Assembly (NCBI RefSeq): GCF_028769735.1
Contig: NC_088169.1
Span: forward strand, 44,545,229-44,609,228
Source: Zonotrichia leucophrys gambelii
Taxonomy: Eukaryota > Chordata > Aves > Passeriformes > Passerellidae
Length of the DNA: 64,000 nucleotides
Direction: 5' to 3'
The translations under genes were made by a program, and so were the position numbers. The notes under the pieces are model-generated. The model worked only from the letters and a program-made list of their open reading frames with translations. It was not told the origin of the DNA and ran no database searches. Positions 1-12,542 of this stretch are shown here, in pieces; the stretch's first letter is position 1, and each line of letters begins with the position of its first letter.

Positions 1-870
1 AAGCAAAAAAAGTTGTTGAATTTTGTTCTATATCATAACCATTGCTGAATAATTAGGAGGGGGTGATTTTTTTAAGGTCTGGTATAATTTGAATATGTAT
101 ATATATTTATTAGTTACTGAAAAAATAAGAATTCTGTTTTGTTATATGGCTTATTCAAAGTGCTTGCCTTGAGCTATAAGTTTTGATTGATGTGAGTTTT
201 GATCACCTGAGAATACCTTACTTTCAATTTCTGGAACAACAGAGGATGTGTTAAAGACAGGAGTTCCTCTGAATTTAAATATTCATAAGTGAGTTACAGT
301 GGAGTTGAGTTCAGGGCCATTCTCACTATGGTTTTTACAGCCCAGATATACCCATTATCCGAAAATTAGTTAATGACACTTATTTACTCAGTTGTGTGAT
401 GTGAAGAATGATTCTTCATGCTAAAACAACAGTTTATAATCATACAATGCTGATATTAATAAACATAATAATTTTTTTAAAATTAAAAATTGTTATCTTA
501 AACGTTGTTCAATACTCAAAGACGATTTGATGGGTGTTCTTCACAGACACCTACAGAGACATCTGTGGTAGTCAAATATAACAGGTTTCTCAGTATTCAG
601 CAGCGTGTTATATTGTCAAAGTTAATGAGATGTCTGATAGAAAATAATGACAGGCCTGGTTTGAACATTTGCATCTATTTGTATCTCAGTTTTCTTTCAA
701 GTTCTTCAGTAAAAACAATGTGCAAGACTGCTCAGTTTTTTTCTTTTCGGTATTTTGTGTTGTTTTTCAAAGGCAAGCAAAACGTTTCTAATTAAAACAT
801 ATAGCATTTATGGCATCACTAGTGATAATTTTTCTATATTCTGATTAATGCAACACAAAATATCTCCTTA
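1..870. other. AT-rich unassigned DNA
   Basis: No gene, RNA or repeat family is recognised. The one open frame (505-795, 96 codons) is low complexity, rich in Phe, Ser and Leu, and has no family resemblance. I treat it as chance. T- and A-rich runs are common. Confidence 0.6.
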
Positions 871-1050
871 GAATGAGACAGAATAGACCATTTCAGCAAG
901 GAGAGATGTGCCATGATCATCCAACTGCCTGACCACCTCAGGGCTGACCAAAAGGTAAAGCAATGGTTTTAAGTGCATTGTTCAAATGTTTCTTAAACAC
1001 TGGCAGGCTTGGAGAATGGACTACCTTCCTAGGAAGCCTTTTTAAGCATT
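871..1050 (-). mobile_element. CR1 LINE 3'-region remnant
   Basis: Read on the plus strand, this has the inverted CR1 3'-region phrases: a 'gaccatttcag' start, then 'ccaactgcctgaccac', then 'cttaaacactggcaggcttgg' split by small changes, and finally 'aggaagcct'. These occur in the order expected of the CR1 3' UTR in reverse orientation. Substitutions and small indels are frequent, and similarity fades after about 1050, so this is an old, 5'-truncated copy. The family call rests on remembered avian CR1 consensus. The edges are approximate. Confidence 0.72.
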
Positions 1051-1788
1051 TTCTTTAAATCTTTAGCCAAATTGCCTTTATATTTACCTAAAGGATTCAA
1101 AGAAGCTTGAGCACATACACCCTCAGTTTATTGTAGTGGATAATCCTGAGGATGGAAAATTTTTTGAGGGTAATTTCTTCCTCTCAGTTATTTTAAGTGG
1201 GTCTTTTCCATTTAAATTATATTTTTTGTAAAAAAGGTTTTGGTTTCTGCCAATGTTGTTGCATTTTTTAAAAACTCTCCTTGTTCAAATATATTATTTT
1301 ATTACTATTATGAATTCTGAAAACTTGATGTCATGTAATTAAATTCCATTTTATAGCAAATATATATAAGATTCATTTGATTAACTAAGTGAATGTGAAC
1401 ATTGAAGCTAATTGAGGTATGCTTACTTACTGAATTACAATTTACCAAAAGTAAATTCATATTATGTGGAAGAACACTAAGTAATTCAAACAGTAGTTTA
1501 AAACATCTAGAAAATACAAAAATACTTGTTCAGAACCATATAGGAGTCACCATATTTAAATAACAAAGAGTTCATACGGGTTGGGGTTTTTTGTCTGCAT
1601 GCACACCTCTGTGCATGTGTGTATGCTGTTGTATTTATGAAAAGGTGGAAAGCAACTCAAAGAACTCATTAACTGAAGAAAACCTACATGGAAAAAGGAC
1701 CTTTATGTAGACACAGAAGAACCATAATTTACATCAAACAACATAAGGAGATAAAGAGGTGTTGTGGAAGACACGGAAAAAAAAGTTG
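1051..1788. other. AT-rich unassigned DNA
   Basis: No recognised feature. A TG/CA-rich patch (about 1596-1630) is a degenerate dinucleotide repeat. The frame at 1688-1909 runs into the neighbouring LTR and is not a gene. Confidence 0.55.
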
Positions 1789-1793
1789 GATCT

Positions 1794-2462
1794 TGTCCTG
1801 GTTTAGGGCAAATTTGGGAGGAAATTTCCAAAGGGGTCCGTCTAGAAAGCTGATTGAAGTGGCCTCTGCCCCAACTGGTCTGGGAAAAGATTTCCATGGA
1901 GGAAAGTAGAAAAAAACTGTTTATTTAACAAAAAAAGTATTCACAAGAATAAAAAAATGAATAATATTAAACAATGGAACCTCTAGTTGTTCTGAAGAGA
2001 TGGCAAATTCAGAAATTCCTTTTTGTGGGGTGTAGCTCAGCTTGCTCAGTCTCTTATCAGTCCCTCCTGAGCTGGAAAATGCCACGTCCCAGGCCCCGAT
2101 GGGCCACAGGTGTGAGCTCCTGGTGTTCTTCTGGGTTTTCAGTCCAGGGCATGCGTGGCCGATCAGTTAAAGGAAAAGCCACAGTCCAGGGGGATTCTCT
2201 GCCTCAGCTAACTAAAACAAAAACTAACTAAAAAGCGAAGGAGAGCTCGCTCCCTCTGTCAGTGCTGCAGACAACATAGTCCATTAGAGAGAATGATGAA
2301 GCTCTTATCTTTATGTTTTTGAATACATCTACTGCAGACATTCCACTGCTTCTCCTTCTTTCCCCCTTCATTCTCAGATGTAGTTTTAAAGAAGCAAAAT
2401 TTATTTCTGGCTAAACAGGTGAATCGGGATACAATACAGCATCATAAAGTCTTACCAAGACA
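1794..2462 (-). mobile_element. ERVL-like solo LTR, minus strand
   Basis: The plus strand begins TGTCCTGG and ends CCAAGACA, an 8-bp inverted terminal repeat with one mismatch. The flanks GATCT (1789-1793) and GATAT (2463-2467) form a 5-bp target duplication with one mismatch, as expected of ERVL-class insertions. On the minus strand an AATAAA signal lies at 1920-1925, about 125 bases from the U5 end, which sets the orientation. Motifs around 2025-2240 match an LTR I recognise as abundant in songbird genomes. No gag, pol or env sequence flanks it, so it is a solo LTR. The frames within it (for example 1974-2231) are not genes. The class is inferred from the duplication length. Confidence 0.75.
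1920..1925 (-). promoter_or_regulatory. LTR polyadenylation signal
   Basis: AATAAA on the minus strand within the LTR at 1794-2462. It would mark the 3' end of R in that element. Only the sequence match supports it. Confidence 0.5.
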
Positions 2463-3293
2463 GATATGTATCCAATTTGTGCAAAGATAATAATGTTTTT
2501 AATATTTTTCAAAAGATCTATCACCTCATTTTCACTTACAGCCATTAACCATCTCTGAATAATATCTCAGCAACTACATTATAGTCATGTGCAGATACTT
2601 TTATAAACAGAATGGATCGATTCTTATCAATTTAGCATTGACTTGCTTCTTTGTGTTGTAAAACTCAGCTACATTCTTCTTTTTTAAATATCATTCCTTT
2701 TTCAATCCATTTTATTTTCTCTTCCTTGCCCTGTGTTAAAGCCTTTGATGCAGACATGTCTTGTGGAATGGAGTGCAACTTGTTCATTCATAGCCGTTCC
2801 CTGACAGAAAACAAAACTCTTTTTACCCACCATAGAGGAGTAGTTTATTCCTATTTTACAGCAGTATGGAGCCAAATTGTTCCAGATAAAGTACTTCATT
2901 CTGTCTGACTTCAGAAGCCTAAAAAAACAGATGCCACCATTTCAGTTCGCTGTATAAACTCCCCATGTGATTGAAGGGCAGAAATGGGAACTTCCAGAAT
3001 GACATTGATTTCGTATTTGCATAAACAACTAAAATAAGTTTGGTGAATCATTCCTGACAAGAACCATATTTTTGCCATCGAATGTTAAGTGCCACCTAAA
3101 TTACGAGCCTGGATATAGATAGCTACACTGCACCCTGTGAAGGACAGATGAAGTTAAAAGCATCAGTCATTATGATCATGATGCAAAAGATGTGTACAAC
3201 ACCAAAGAGAAAAAGAATAGAGATAATTGATGTTGAATATATTTTCAAACTCCAGAACAAAATTTGTATTATTATTACCCTAAATTTTTCTTC

Positions 3294-3312
3294 TTTTTTT
3301 TTTTTTTTTTTT
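3294..3312. repeat. poly-T tract
   Basis: An uninterrupted run of 19 T preceded by a CTTCT-type pyrimidine stretch. It could be a simple repeat or the tail of an unrecognised minus-strand retrocopy. No parent sequence is seen beside it. Confidence 0.8.
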
Positions 3313-5850
3313 GCTTTTGCATGATAGGTTTTTCTCTTTCGATTATTGCTTTTATTCCTTGAATACTGACTCCTAAGCAGATATTGAAGTGCCGACCTCA
3401 GATACAGTAGCAAATAGTAGCTAGGAAGATAGATAGAAAAAACTTCCAGTTAGCCCAATACAGTGTTTGGTCATCCATTTCAAATTTTGTATTCAAGTGT
3501 ATAATAACTTCAATTTATTTTAGACAAACTCTTGAGAGAAAAATTATTTTATTTCATTAAAGGCTACTCTTTACTCTTTCAACACTATCCATCTTTGTGT
3601 ATAAGCAAAAACTTTCAAAATAAAACCCAATAATAAATAAAGAAATAAATAAAATAATAATCCTTTGAAATAAAAAATGTTCTTTTCCAATATAAATTTT
3701 CTAAATTTTTCTCTCTCACACAAACAAAAAATGTATACTATATAAACAAAAAATGAGTGCATTTGTGAAATATCTGCCAATTTTCAATTGTTTACTTCAA
3801 TAGACAACTAATTTCACATTCTTCTTTTTTTTAGAACTTGTTTATTTTTTAGATTGTTTGACTTTAAAAACTGTTTTTGTTTCTGGGCTTCTTTCCTAGC
3901 CTGTATTTAAATAATCCATTCTGCATCTTAGCAATGATTTCTATGATGTCAATGCTTTGGGCAACACAAATGAAATTCAGAATGTTATTATCTTGTGCTT
4001 CATTCTCAATAAACAACAAGCAATAATTCCACACTACAGTATGTGATTAAGGCTGCTAAAATTAGTCCCTGAGAAAGTTAATACAGTTGCCACAGTTAGG
4101 CACCCCATGGTCTCTGAACTGACCCAGGATGCCCAAGCTTGCAGTGCAGGGATATTTGGCAAGCCTTAGGACATAGCAGAGATTCCTTCCTTTCTGTCTC
4201 CACACCTGGAAACTAGGAGGGACACTTTAGTGACTTCTTGAATGACTCTATTTTGGCAAGTGAGGATAATGCCACGTGAACATAGTCAATGGCTTGTTAC
4301 AAGGCTTTTTATTAGACAAACTGCAGGAGTTTAAGGGGACCCCAAGGATTCCACAGATTCCATATAGCTAATAGACAGAACATATTTAATTCTGATTATA
4401 GTTGTAGATGTGCACCTCTTGATACCTAGATATAGGCACCTACATGTTCAAAGTGAATCTCATCCTTCAAATTCTTTATAAAGCAGTGGTATTGAGGAAA
4501 ATCCTGACTCTGTCCTCCAAAGGAGTAGCTCCATGTTTTTGAAGCACTACAGAGAGCACTACTTTCTGTTTATATTTGGGTATCACTGTGAGAATTCCTC
4601 TGTCTCTGTGAAATTCAAATAGTCGTGTATGAAAGGCTAACATTGAGGAAGGACTACAACTTCTAAAACAGCTTAAGTGGAAAATTTTTCTGCTAGTTTG
4701 GAAAATCAATTCACCTGTATTCAGAAGTAAGTAGGTAATGAATCACCTGATTTTTTCAAATGAATCACTGAAAAGTGAAACCCACTGAGAATTTTCTTTT
4801 AATATACATATATTTTTAAAGATCAGAGATCAGCTTACTGACTGAAGCGCCATTGAGGCAACCTCTCAACTGCAGTCTTATAGATGTTGAGCCAGAATTT
4901 TGTAGCTGGTAAGAAAGACAAGGGAAAAAATGATCACAGGTCTCCTAAGATTCTTAAGGAAATCTGTGATTACTTGTGTGATTTCATAAAATTCAATATA
5001 GGAAATTTATTTATTGGTGCAAATGTACACAAACTTGGGATGTTCAGATAAAAAGTCAAAAGGAGGGATCAAGATGGATTGGGAGGGGGTGGAGAATAAC
5101 TGTGTGAAAATAGAGAGAGGATAAAAGGGGCCATACATATGTAAATATGCTGCTGATGAATGCTTTTATGGCCAGGCACTGTTCCTGATCAATGTAGTGT
5201 GTCATGTTTAATTATTAAGTTATATTCCTACTTGGAGTATGATATTGCTCTCCATACTGTGTGTTTGATTTGCTAGCTATCCTCCACCTACACCAGCTGG
5301 TAAAGTAGGAGGAAGACATAGACTTGAGGTTCAATCTGGAGCCTGCATAAACAGAGCCTAGGCTTGGATTACTATGGTCTGGTAGAAGGTTTTGAGCATC
5401 CCAAAAATTTGGGAATGAATTTAGGAAATCAAAGAACATGTTTAAGTCAACTCATGAGCTTGCATCCTGTTCAGCTGGAAGCTGGGACTGGGGGTGTTGT
5501 GCATACATAATCTACACAAGTGCTGTGTGTGTACTGTGAGTGTGTATAGCTGGATCTTTGGCATGCATGTTCTACCCTGCTACTGGATGGCCCTGCAAAC
5601 AGGAACAGGAGCAAGGAAGTTGAAGGGAAGAAATCCCTTGAGCATTAAGGTTACAGAAATCAGCTTCTTTTAACAGCGACCACACTTATGACTGTTTCAT
5701 AATTTTGTTCATACTGAGGGTACAGCCCTCGGTACTCAGGAACACATTAAGCCGATATGTTAGTGTGGCTTTATTTCCCAATCATTATTCTGCCAATATC
5801 ATATGAGCACCAGAGTAAGTAGTTTCAGAACATTACAGAAGTACAGTTTC

Positions 5851-5878
5851 TTCACATAGTTTCCTTCACATAGTTTCC
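5851..5878 (+). repeat. 14-bp tandem duplication
   Basis: The 14-mer TTCACATAGTTTCC occurs twice head-to-tail with no mismatch. It looks like a small, recent slippage duplication. Confidence 0.9.
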
Positions 5879-6082
5879 TTTAGGTACTGACATTTTAAAT
5901 TGATGTTGACCCAGGAAAGAATATAGCATTTCATCATTAAGGACACCAGGAACTTTGTCTAAAATAAGCATTGGATCAAGCAAATAGAGAAAGCAGTTTT
6001 AGTGAGAAAATTAGTTTTGTTGATTAAAATGACTGTAGTGACTAAGAGCTTGGATTTTTTTTTGTGTGCATTTTTGTGCAAA

Positions 6083-6111
6083 TGATGTGCATTTTTTTCT
6101 AATGCACATCA
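6083..6111. repeat. perfect 11-bp inverted repeat (hairpin)
   Basis: Arms TGATGTGCATT (6083-6093) and AATGCACATCA (6101-6111) are exact reverse complements around a 7-base pyrimidine loop. There is no following T-run or known RNA family match. Each arm contains ATGTGCAT or ATGCACAT, which resembles a POU octamer with one change. A third GTGCA motif lies just upstream, at 6077-6080 within a GTGCAAAT-like string. Function is unknown. Confidence 0.85.
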
Positions 6112-9100
6112 AGGAGCACCTATTGAATTCTCGATAATCATAATAAATTATTTCATTTACTTCAATTTACTATTTTACACTAGAACATGTTTTTCTGAAT
6201 TAAGTATCTCACTGAAGTATCACACACTGTAGATGACAACGAGAAAATCTAATAAAGGCAGGATCCTTTAGAGTTTGGAAATCTTTCATACTATTCTTAT
6301 GCAAAATGTACAGCAATGTTTGAAGTGTAAGCATGCTGCAAGCATGCTGTAAAAGAGACATGATAGGAAACAGACTATAAAAAGCAGCTGTGTGTCAGCT
6401 GTAACTGGTTGTGTGAGTGCTGATAATATGCGCCCGTGCAGTGTTAGATTAATTGGAACCTTCACTGGCATTGCTTGAAGTAACCTTACCTGACTGTTAT
6501 GAATCAGACTGAGCAGGTTTAATTTTCTATTTCTTCACTGACTTCTGACACCTACTTAAATGATATTACAGCTGTAACAGAACTCTGGGAAAGGTGAAGC
6601 ATGATAATTTAAACCACTTTCTGTAGTAATGCCAGCATTTATTATTTTTACTAGTGAGATCTTCTACCTTATTTTCTCATCATTTAATAGTTGAGCATTG
6701 TTTCAAACATCTAAATATTTTAAAGAGTTTTCTAACTCAAGGCTACAGCTCTGGTTTATTCTTTCCACTTCAGTTTATAGGTGAGTGAGTGCAAGACATT
6801 TTAAAGGATATGGGAGAATTCAGAATTGTTCTAGGTTTTACAGACATTATATGGATTGTCTACACAATATTGTCCATAAAATAAAATATGTGGCTTTAAC
6901 CTCATCTTATTCATATAGTCCAAATTTTCATACTCCAAAATGACTCCTGAAAGATTATTTTTGAACATGTCATCTTTCATGTTATGGTCTCTTTCAGTTC
7001 TTGAAATCATAAAATCTTACTTTACCAAGATGCCAAGAGGTTTATTTTTTCCTCATGCTAATAATGTTGTAATATGACTTTTATTATTGATATATAACTT
7101 AATTTTCAGATAAGGATTGGTAAATAGTTAAACAAACCTATGATTTATATTACATATTATATATATTATATATATGATTTATATAACCATATTATTGCCA
7201 TTTTATCTGCATAGAAGTAACAATCAGATAGATAAAAAACTATCATTTACTGGAGAGGAAAAAATCATGTCAAAATGCTGCTACTGAGATTTTTGTAATA
7301 TTCTTTTCCCAACATGAAGCTCACTTCATGTGGTTAAATTCAATGAGCCTGTGTTGTCATGGTTTACTCATAGGCCACAGTACTTATGCAAGATATTTCA
7401 TAACTTTTCTACTAGACTAAGGTTCCCACCATTACTGGTGTTAATTTACACTTTTTTTAATTCTCAGAAGATAGGCCAGGGTTTAAATACTCAGGGAACA
7501 TGAACAACCTGGTTTTACTTGAAGTCAGTATTGTGTAACATAGACTTTACACGACAGCCTTCAATCCTATTAGACCTTTCTAACTGGAGGCAAAATTTGA
7601 CCTCAGTACCCAAAGCCTACAGTTCCTCACCTTTAACAAGAAAAAAGCAATATATTTTTTGGAGCTAACAAACAAGTCTGCTGAAATAACATTGTTGGTA
7701 TTTATAATAAAATACTGAATTGAATGATGATTTATATGCATTGCTTTCCATATAACTAACTCTGAAAATAAATATGATGCAGACAGTGTCCTGAGAGCCA
7801 GCCAGCCTGTAATAACACAAACACATTGAAAGAAAGAACAAAATCGGTAGGAGGACAAATGTTGAGGCAGAAGGAATTAGCACTTGACAACCAGATGCAG
7901 TTCATTCTGGATGTAGAGAGTTCACTTATGCAGCTATTATGTCTTACTGTTTTGACTTTTTTAAACTGAGACAATTTCTTTGGTACCTCATCTCCAGACA
8001 ACTCAATGTCTTGAATGAAGACACAGTTAAAGACTTTCTTCTTTGACTATTACAGTTTCATGGCAGAATAGAAAAGATAGAAGTCTGTCAATATTCAAAA
8101 AATAATTAGTTAAAAGTTTTGATGAAGAAACAGAAGCATATACAGAAGTGCAGAGGTTGCATTTTTTTATACTTAATGTTTTAAATTTAATTAAGTATTT
8201 TATAGCAATTGTTCCTTCTGATTTAGATAAAACTTATAAAATTGCTTTATGTGCAGAATATCAGTGTCTTAGAACTCTTTTTAATAAGCTATTTCCACAA
8301 AACTTAGAGCTGCTACTTCTTGTCACAACTTTGAAGTATAAAGGTAGTGTCAAAAAAACCCCAAGTTTAGCACTTTCTTTAATTGAATTACCTATATGTT
8401 TTTCACAAAGTTGTTGGATTTTTTTGTAAGACTCCTCCTATTTCATACCATGAAATTAAGAAATAATTGAGAAGTCTCTCAAGAAGTTCTTCTGGTTCCT
8501 TTTATATTTTTCATTTTAGTCAAGCAATATTTTATTAGTGTTATTGTTTTTTCTTTCCAGTGCAAACATTTGATCTTTAGAGAGATAAGTCTTATTTCCT
8601 ACCTTTGCAAACATATTAGTAATTACAGACATCAAAGTAATATTACTGTATTGCTGCCAAGTCCAGATGACATCTGAGATACTGGAAAGTTTATTTCTTT
8701 TGTTGATCAGACCATTCTTTCATGCCACAAATTAGTTTAAAAAAAAAAGACAAAATGCAAAACCCCCACAGTCCCAGAATAACAGCTGGCATCCCTGTGA
8801 AATCAAAATTCGTCCATAAATTATATTGCCAGAGACAGTAATGCCTATTAAGGTATTGGCTCCCATTTATTTATATGTTAAGACCTTGCCTTTTGGGACA
8901 GCAAGTTTTTACTGGTTTTGCAATTCTTATAATAGATAATTCATTAGGCAAGGTTTTCATTCCTGGTCTATATGAAAAAAAGAGGAGGATGAAATGCAGA
9001 ATTGTTCAGAATCCGTAGGATTTAGACATACAGAGCTATGTGACTGAAAAATCTTAAGTGTATAAACACATGATGCAAATCCTTTTAGCCACCTTTTGTC

Positions 9101-9400
9101 CCTAAGTGTTGTAGTCAGTCAGTTTTATGGCTTTATGTGGCACTTTCCTGCTTGTTCTCTAAACAATCAGGATGCAGTATATTTCACTTCTATCTCATAG
9201 GCCTCAAAACTGATTCTTTTCCCATCAGTAGGAAGAGGAGAATTTGACATGAATGTAGCAATTTCAATATTTGATTTCTTCAGCTTCCTCCAGAACTGCA
9301 CACCAATTTCTGAACATTTTACAAGATATCATTCATTAGCTATAGCTTTCTTTAGAGTTAAAAATATCTTTCTGTCAGTCAGCATCCAGTTCACATAGAC
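6112..9400. other. AT-rich unassigned DNA
   Basis: No recognised gene or repeat family. It includes the near-duplicated AAGCATGCTG pair (6329-6349) and an alternating AT patch near 7147-7185. The frames at 7580-8001 on the minus strand overlap one another and have no recognisable protein features. Confidence 0.55.
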
Positions 9401-9405
9401 CTTAT

Positions 9406-9837
9406 TGTCACTATAGAGCACGACAGAGTACTATAATACACAACTCCATCAGAAGGGTGCAAGAGAGAAATTTATTAAACCAACGTAGCATTTGTAGTTC
9501 TTCCAGATACTGAAACCTATCTAACACATATACAGTGCCTACTGGCCATAAAAGAGAAAGAAAGTTCCCAGCAGGCGACCAGGGAGCCATGTCTCTCTAC
9601 GAGCCAGTGAGAGTCCATATCTCCCAACTTTCTCTCCTTCTTCTGGTCTCCATGGTAATGACCTTGGTGTTCCTTCAGGAGAGATATAGGGCTTCTCCTT
9701 ATCTTCTTCAGGAGGCCCTGCTAGCTCACAAGGACAGCACGGAATGTCTTTCCCACACCTCATTGGTTGCCTGCATGCTTCTTCCTTCCATATGTGCTTA
9801 TTTGCTTTTCCAGGCCAGAATACTCTAGAAAATAACA
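9406..9837 (-). mobile_element. probable LTR (ERVL-like), minus strand
   Basis: This segment is clearly less AT-rich than its surroundings. The plus strand starts TGTCAC and ends ATAACA. Flanks CTTAT (9401-9405) and CTTGT (9838-9842) agree at 4 of 5 positions and could be a 5-bp target duplication. On the minus strand AATAAA is at 9471-9476, with a possible TATA-like TGTATATG about 50 bases upstream. I do not recognise the exact family, and the weak termini leave the boundaries open. Overlapping open frames on both strands (9535-9838) look like by-products of the base composition. Confidence 0.5.
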
Positions 9838-9842
9838 CTTGT

Positions 9843-11400
9843 TAGTAAGTGAATAATTTTATACATAACTTAGCACACAAATAGCTTTCCACTCCAGAAT
9901 CTTCCTGAATAACATCACAATGGTTGAGGAGTTGTAATTATAGAATATTGTCTTTCTCGTTGGATGGTCTATAACAGACTCCATCATGATAACTGTGGAG
10001 ATTAGAAGTGGAAATTAGTTTGAGTAAACTGTAGTGGGATGAATACTCATAAACACTAATCTCAGTACTATAGACTGATATATCCTGAAAGATACCTTTA
10101 CACTTCAGCCGTTTGGGTGGGATTCAGCTGCTGGTGCAGATTCCTCAGTATGGGTGGGTTGGAGCACATAAATGAGGAATTGTAATAGTGTAAGAAAAGG
10201 TAATCAATATATTCAAAGAGTCTAGAGAATTTTTCATGTTGCCTCAATTTGCACAAGTCATGTCTGTCAGCTAAAGAGATCTCTAGACTCCTTTGACTGG
10301 CTGATTTTCCCAGAAAACTATTTTCAAATTAATTGTTGTGATGTGTTACAAAGGTTGTTACGAAAATGTTGTAATGTAAACATTACACAGAGTCAGTAGT
10401 AATTCATGTACTGGAAATTGCATCATCTGGAATAAAACAATGATATAAATAAATCCCAGTCAGGTTCTTTCCCTAAGGACAGGAAGTAGGCCATTGTTTA
10501 CAGCTTTGTGATTGACCTTATTCCCTTAAGAGCAGGACGATCCTATTCGTGCTGTTTGATAGAGTGAATGCTACCTCTTTAATTGTTCCCAAGCCCTGTC
10601 TAGAAAAGGACTAGAGAGAGCCAAACACCATGGAAAAGTATCTTCCTGTGCCTGAATAGAGTCCTTGTTTGGTTTGCTAGCGTGGAGCCTTTTAGATTAG
10701 CATACTGACAGTGGCTTTGAGTTCTTTGATGCAAATCATCTGAGCAAAGAAATTCCATTTATTCTTCTATGGTTTCAGATTAAACACTTCACATACCAGC
10801 ATTTAATTTGTCAGACCATCAACAGAAAACAAGCAACAAAATATTTCTGAAGGTTCTGACTCCATTCTATTGTACATGCATTAACTACATATGTCATGTT
10901 GAATATTAAGTCAATAGAATTGAATTTCTCTATAAATATTTACAATTAATGACCCTAATTAAAGTAATAAATATTAAACAAAATGCATTGATTAAAAGAA
11001 AAATTGATCTTTCTTACAAAGCTCTGATAGGATGGCAGAAGAATTACTTTATTTTCAAATGTAAATAAAATGTACATAGCCAGAGGGGCTATTAAATTTT
11101 TAACTGTGATATTAAATTTTTATTGTAGCAACAATAAAATGATTCTTGAGTAAAATCCTTTAAAACCTCCATGATTCAGTAGTAGAATATAACATTTCTT
11201 TTGAATACTGAAAGAATATATTTGGAATTAACTTACAACTGTTTCTCATTTAAAACACAGATTAAAGAGTATAGCAATGCAAAAGGCTTCTTCATTTCAC
11301 TAATGCATTTAAATTTGTTAATTTAATTCAATTTTTCCTTGAAAGAAAGAACCTCTATATCCATTTTGCTCTACACAAAAGGAAAATACAAAGCAGTGGT
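9843..11400. other. unassigned DNA
   Basis: Nothing recognisable. Around 10450-10700 the sequence is less AT-rich but has no family match. 10950-11330 is strongly AT-rich. Confidence 0.55.
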
Positions 11401-11404
11401 TGAC

Positions 11405-12085
11405 CTTGGCTGACTGTCAGGTGTGCAACAAGCTGCTCTCTCTTTCCCTTTCCTTAACTGGACAGGGAAGAGTAATTACAGTGAAAGATTCATGAGTTGG
11501 GATAAGGACAAGGAGATCACTCAACGGCTGCCATCACAGACAAAACCAAACTCAGCTTGGGGAAATTAATTTAGTTTATTGCCATACAAATCAGAATAGA
11601 ATAATGATAAATAAGAACAAATCTTAAAGCACTTTCCCCGACTTTTTCCTTGTTCCTGGGCTCAACTCACTGCCAATGTCTCTGCTGCACTGTAGACCTC
11701 CATGGTGTGCAGGGGAATAATCTGCATGAGCATTGTCTTCTCCATGGGCCGCTGGGGAACCTCTGCTCGGGCACTTGGAGCACCTCCTCCCCTTCCTTCT
11801 TCAATGACCCTGATATCTGCAGGGTTACTTCTCTCAATTTTCCTCATTCCTCTCTCCCATCTGCTGTTTCAGGGCAGTTTTTATCCTTTTTTTGGATATG
11901 TTATCGTAGAGGTGCCACCAAAATTTCTGATTGTTTCATTTTTCTGGGGTCCATCTTGGAGCTGGCTGGAACTGGCTCTTTTGGGCATGAGAACAGCTTC
12001 TGACCACTACTTACCATGGCTGTGGCCTGTGGCCCTCTGCTACCAAAACCTTGCCATGCAAACCCACTAACACCAAGTGTTGAGT
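11405..12085 (-). mobile_element. old avian LTR-type repeat, minus strand
   Basis: Ordered motifs match an LTR-type repeat I recognise from many bird genomes. They are a purine-rich leader with GAGATCACTC, then AACTCAGCTTGGGGAAATTA, then a CTCAACTCACTGCC block, then CCTGGAGCACCTCC-like text (here one base changed), then AAAACCTTGCCATGCAAACC at the right end. On the minus strand an AATAAA occurs where the plus strand reads TTTATT (about 11575-11580), which sets the orientation. The copy lacks the internal GC-rich repeat block seen in longer versions, and I could not fix its termini or a target duplication. The frames here (11650-12003, 11702-12070) are typical LTR by-products, not genes. Class (probably ERVL) is uncertain. 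Confidence 0.7.
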
Positions 12086-12510
12086 GGCTTGAAGGACATC
12101 TGGGTTTGCAAAAACAAAAAAAATCATCTCATCCTTTCTAACCAAACCATGTTAAGATGTTTAGAGTTCATTTTTTTTTTTTAATTTTTAAGAAAAATTT
12201 GAAATAATCAAATACAATGCATTCTCAATTTACTCAAGCCACTTAGTGGTGTTACTGTTTTGAGAAGCAACTTGGAGAAGAAGGAAGACAAGTGCAATGA
12301 GATGGATTCCAGAGCTCCGGTTCGTAATTTATACATTATTTTGTTATTTATCTGATCATTTGTCTCATCAGCAGTTTGTAAGAGTTTACCTAAGTGGCAT
12401 GCTAAGTTAATTTTTAAGATCCATGATGTTGATCTTTATTTTATGTTTGGACTTCTCAATTGTAATTACTTTTGGTAAAGAAAGAAAATGGGAAAGTACA
12501 GGCCACTGTA

Positions 12511-12511
12511 C

Positions 12512-12542
<31 letters not shown>
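12511..12542. repeat. (TA)n-(GA)n compound microsatellite
   Basis: About eleven TA units run directly into about five GA units. Further TATATA-rich sequence follows to about 12580. Confidence 0.9.

Larger units (their letters stand above)
2468..6082. other. AT-rich unassigned DNA with simple repeats
   Basis: No gene or dispersed repeat family is recognised. It contains a poly-T run (3294-3312), A/T-rich low-complexity DNA around 3600-3750, a TG-rich patch near 5521-5545 and a 14-bp tandem pair at 5851-5878. The open frames are short, lysine- or phenylalanine-rich, and look like chance. The stretch 4080-4250 is less AT-rich but matches nothing I know. Confidence 0.55.

Noticed and set aside
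2031..2042. TAGCTCAGCTTG, resembling a tRNA A box
   Set aside because: It is part of an LTR. No cloverleaf or properly spaced B box with pairing arms can be drawn.
11650..12070. Overlapping 117- and 122-codon frames
   Set aside because: Both fall in a recognised avian LTR-type repeat and read it in different frames. There is no protein family similarity.
12511..12542. Short regular repeats as a possible CRISPR array
   Set aside because: A plain dinucleotide microsatellite without unique spacers. The window is vertebrate.
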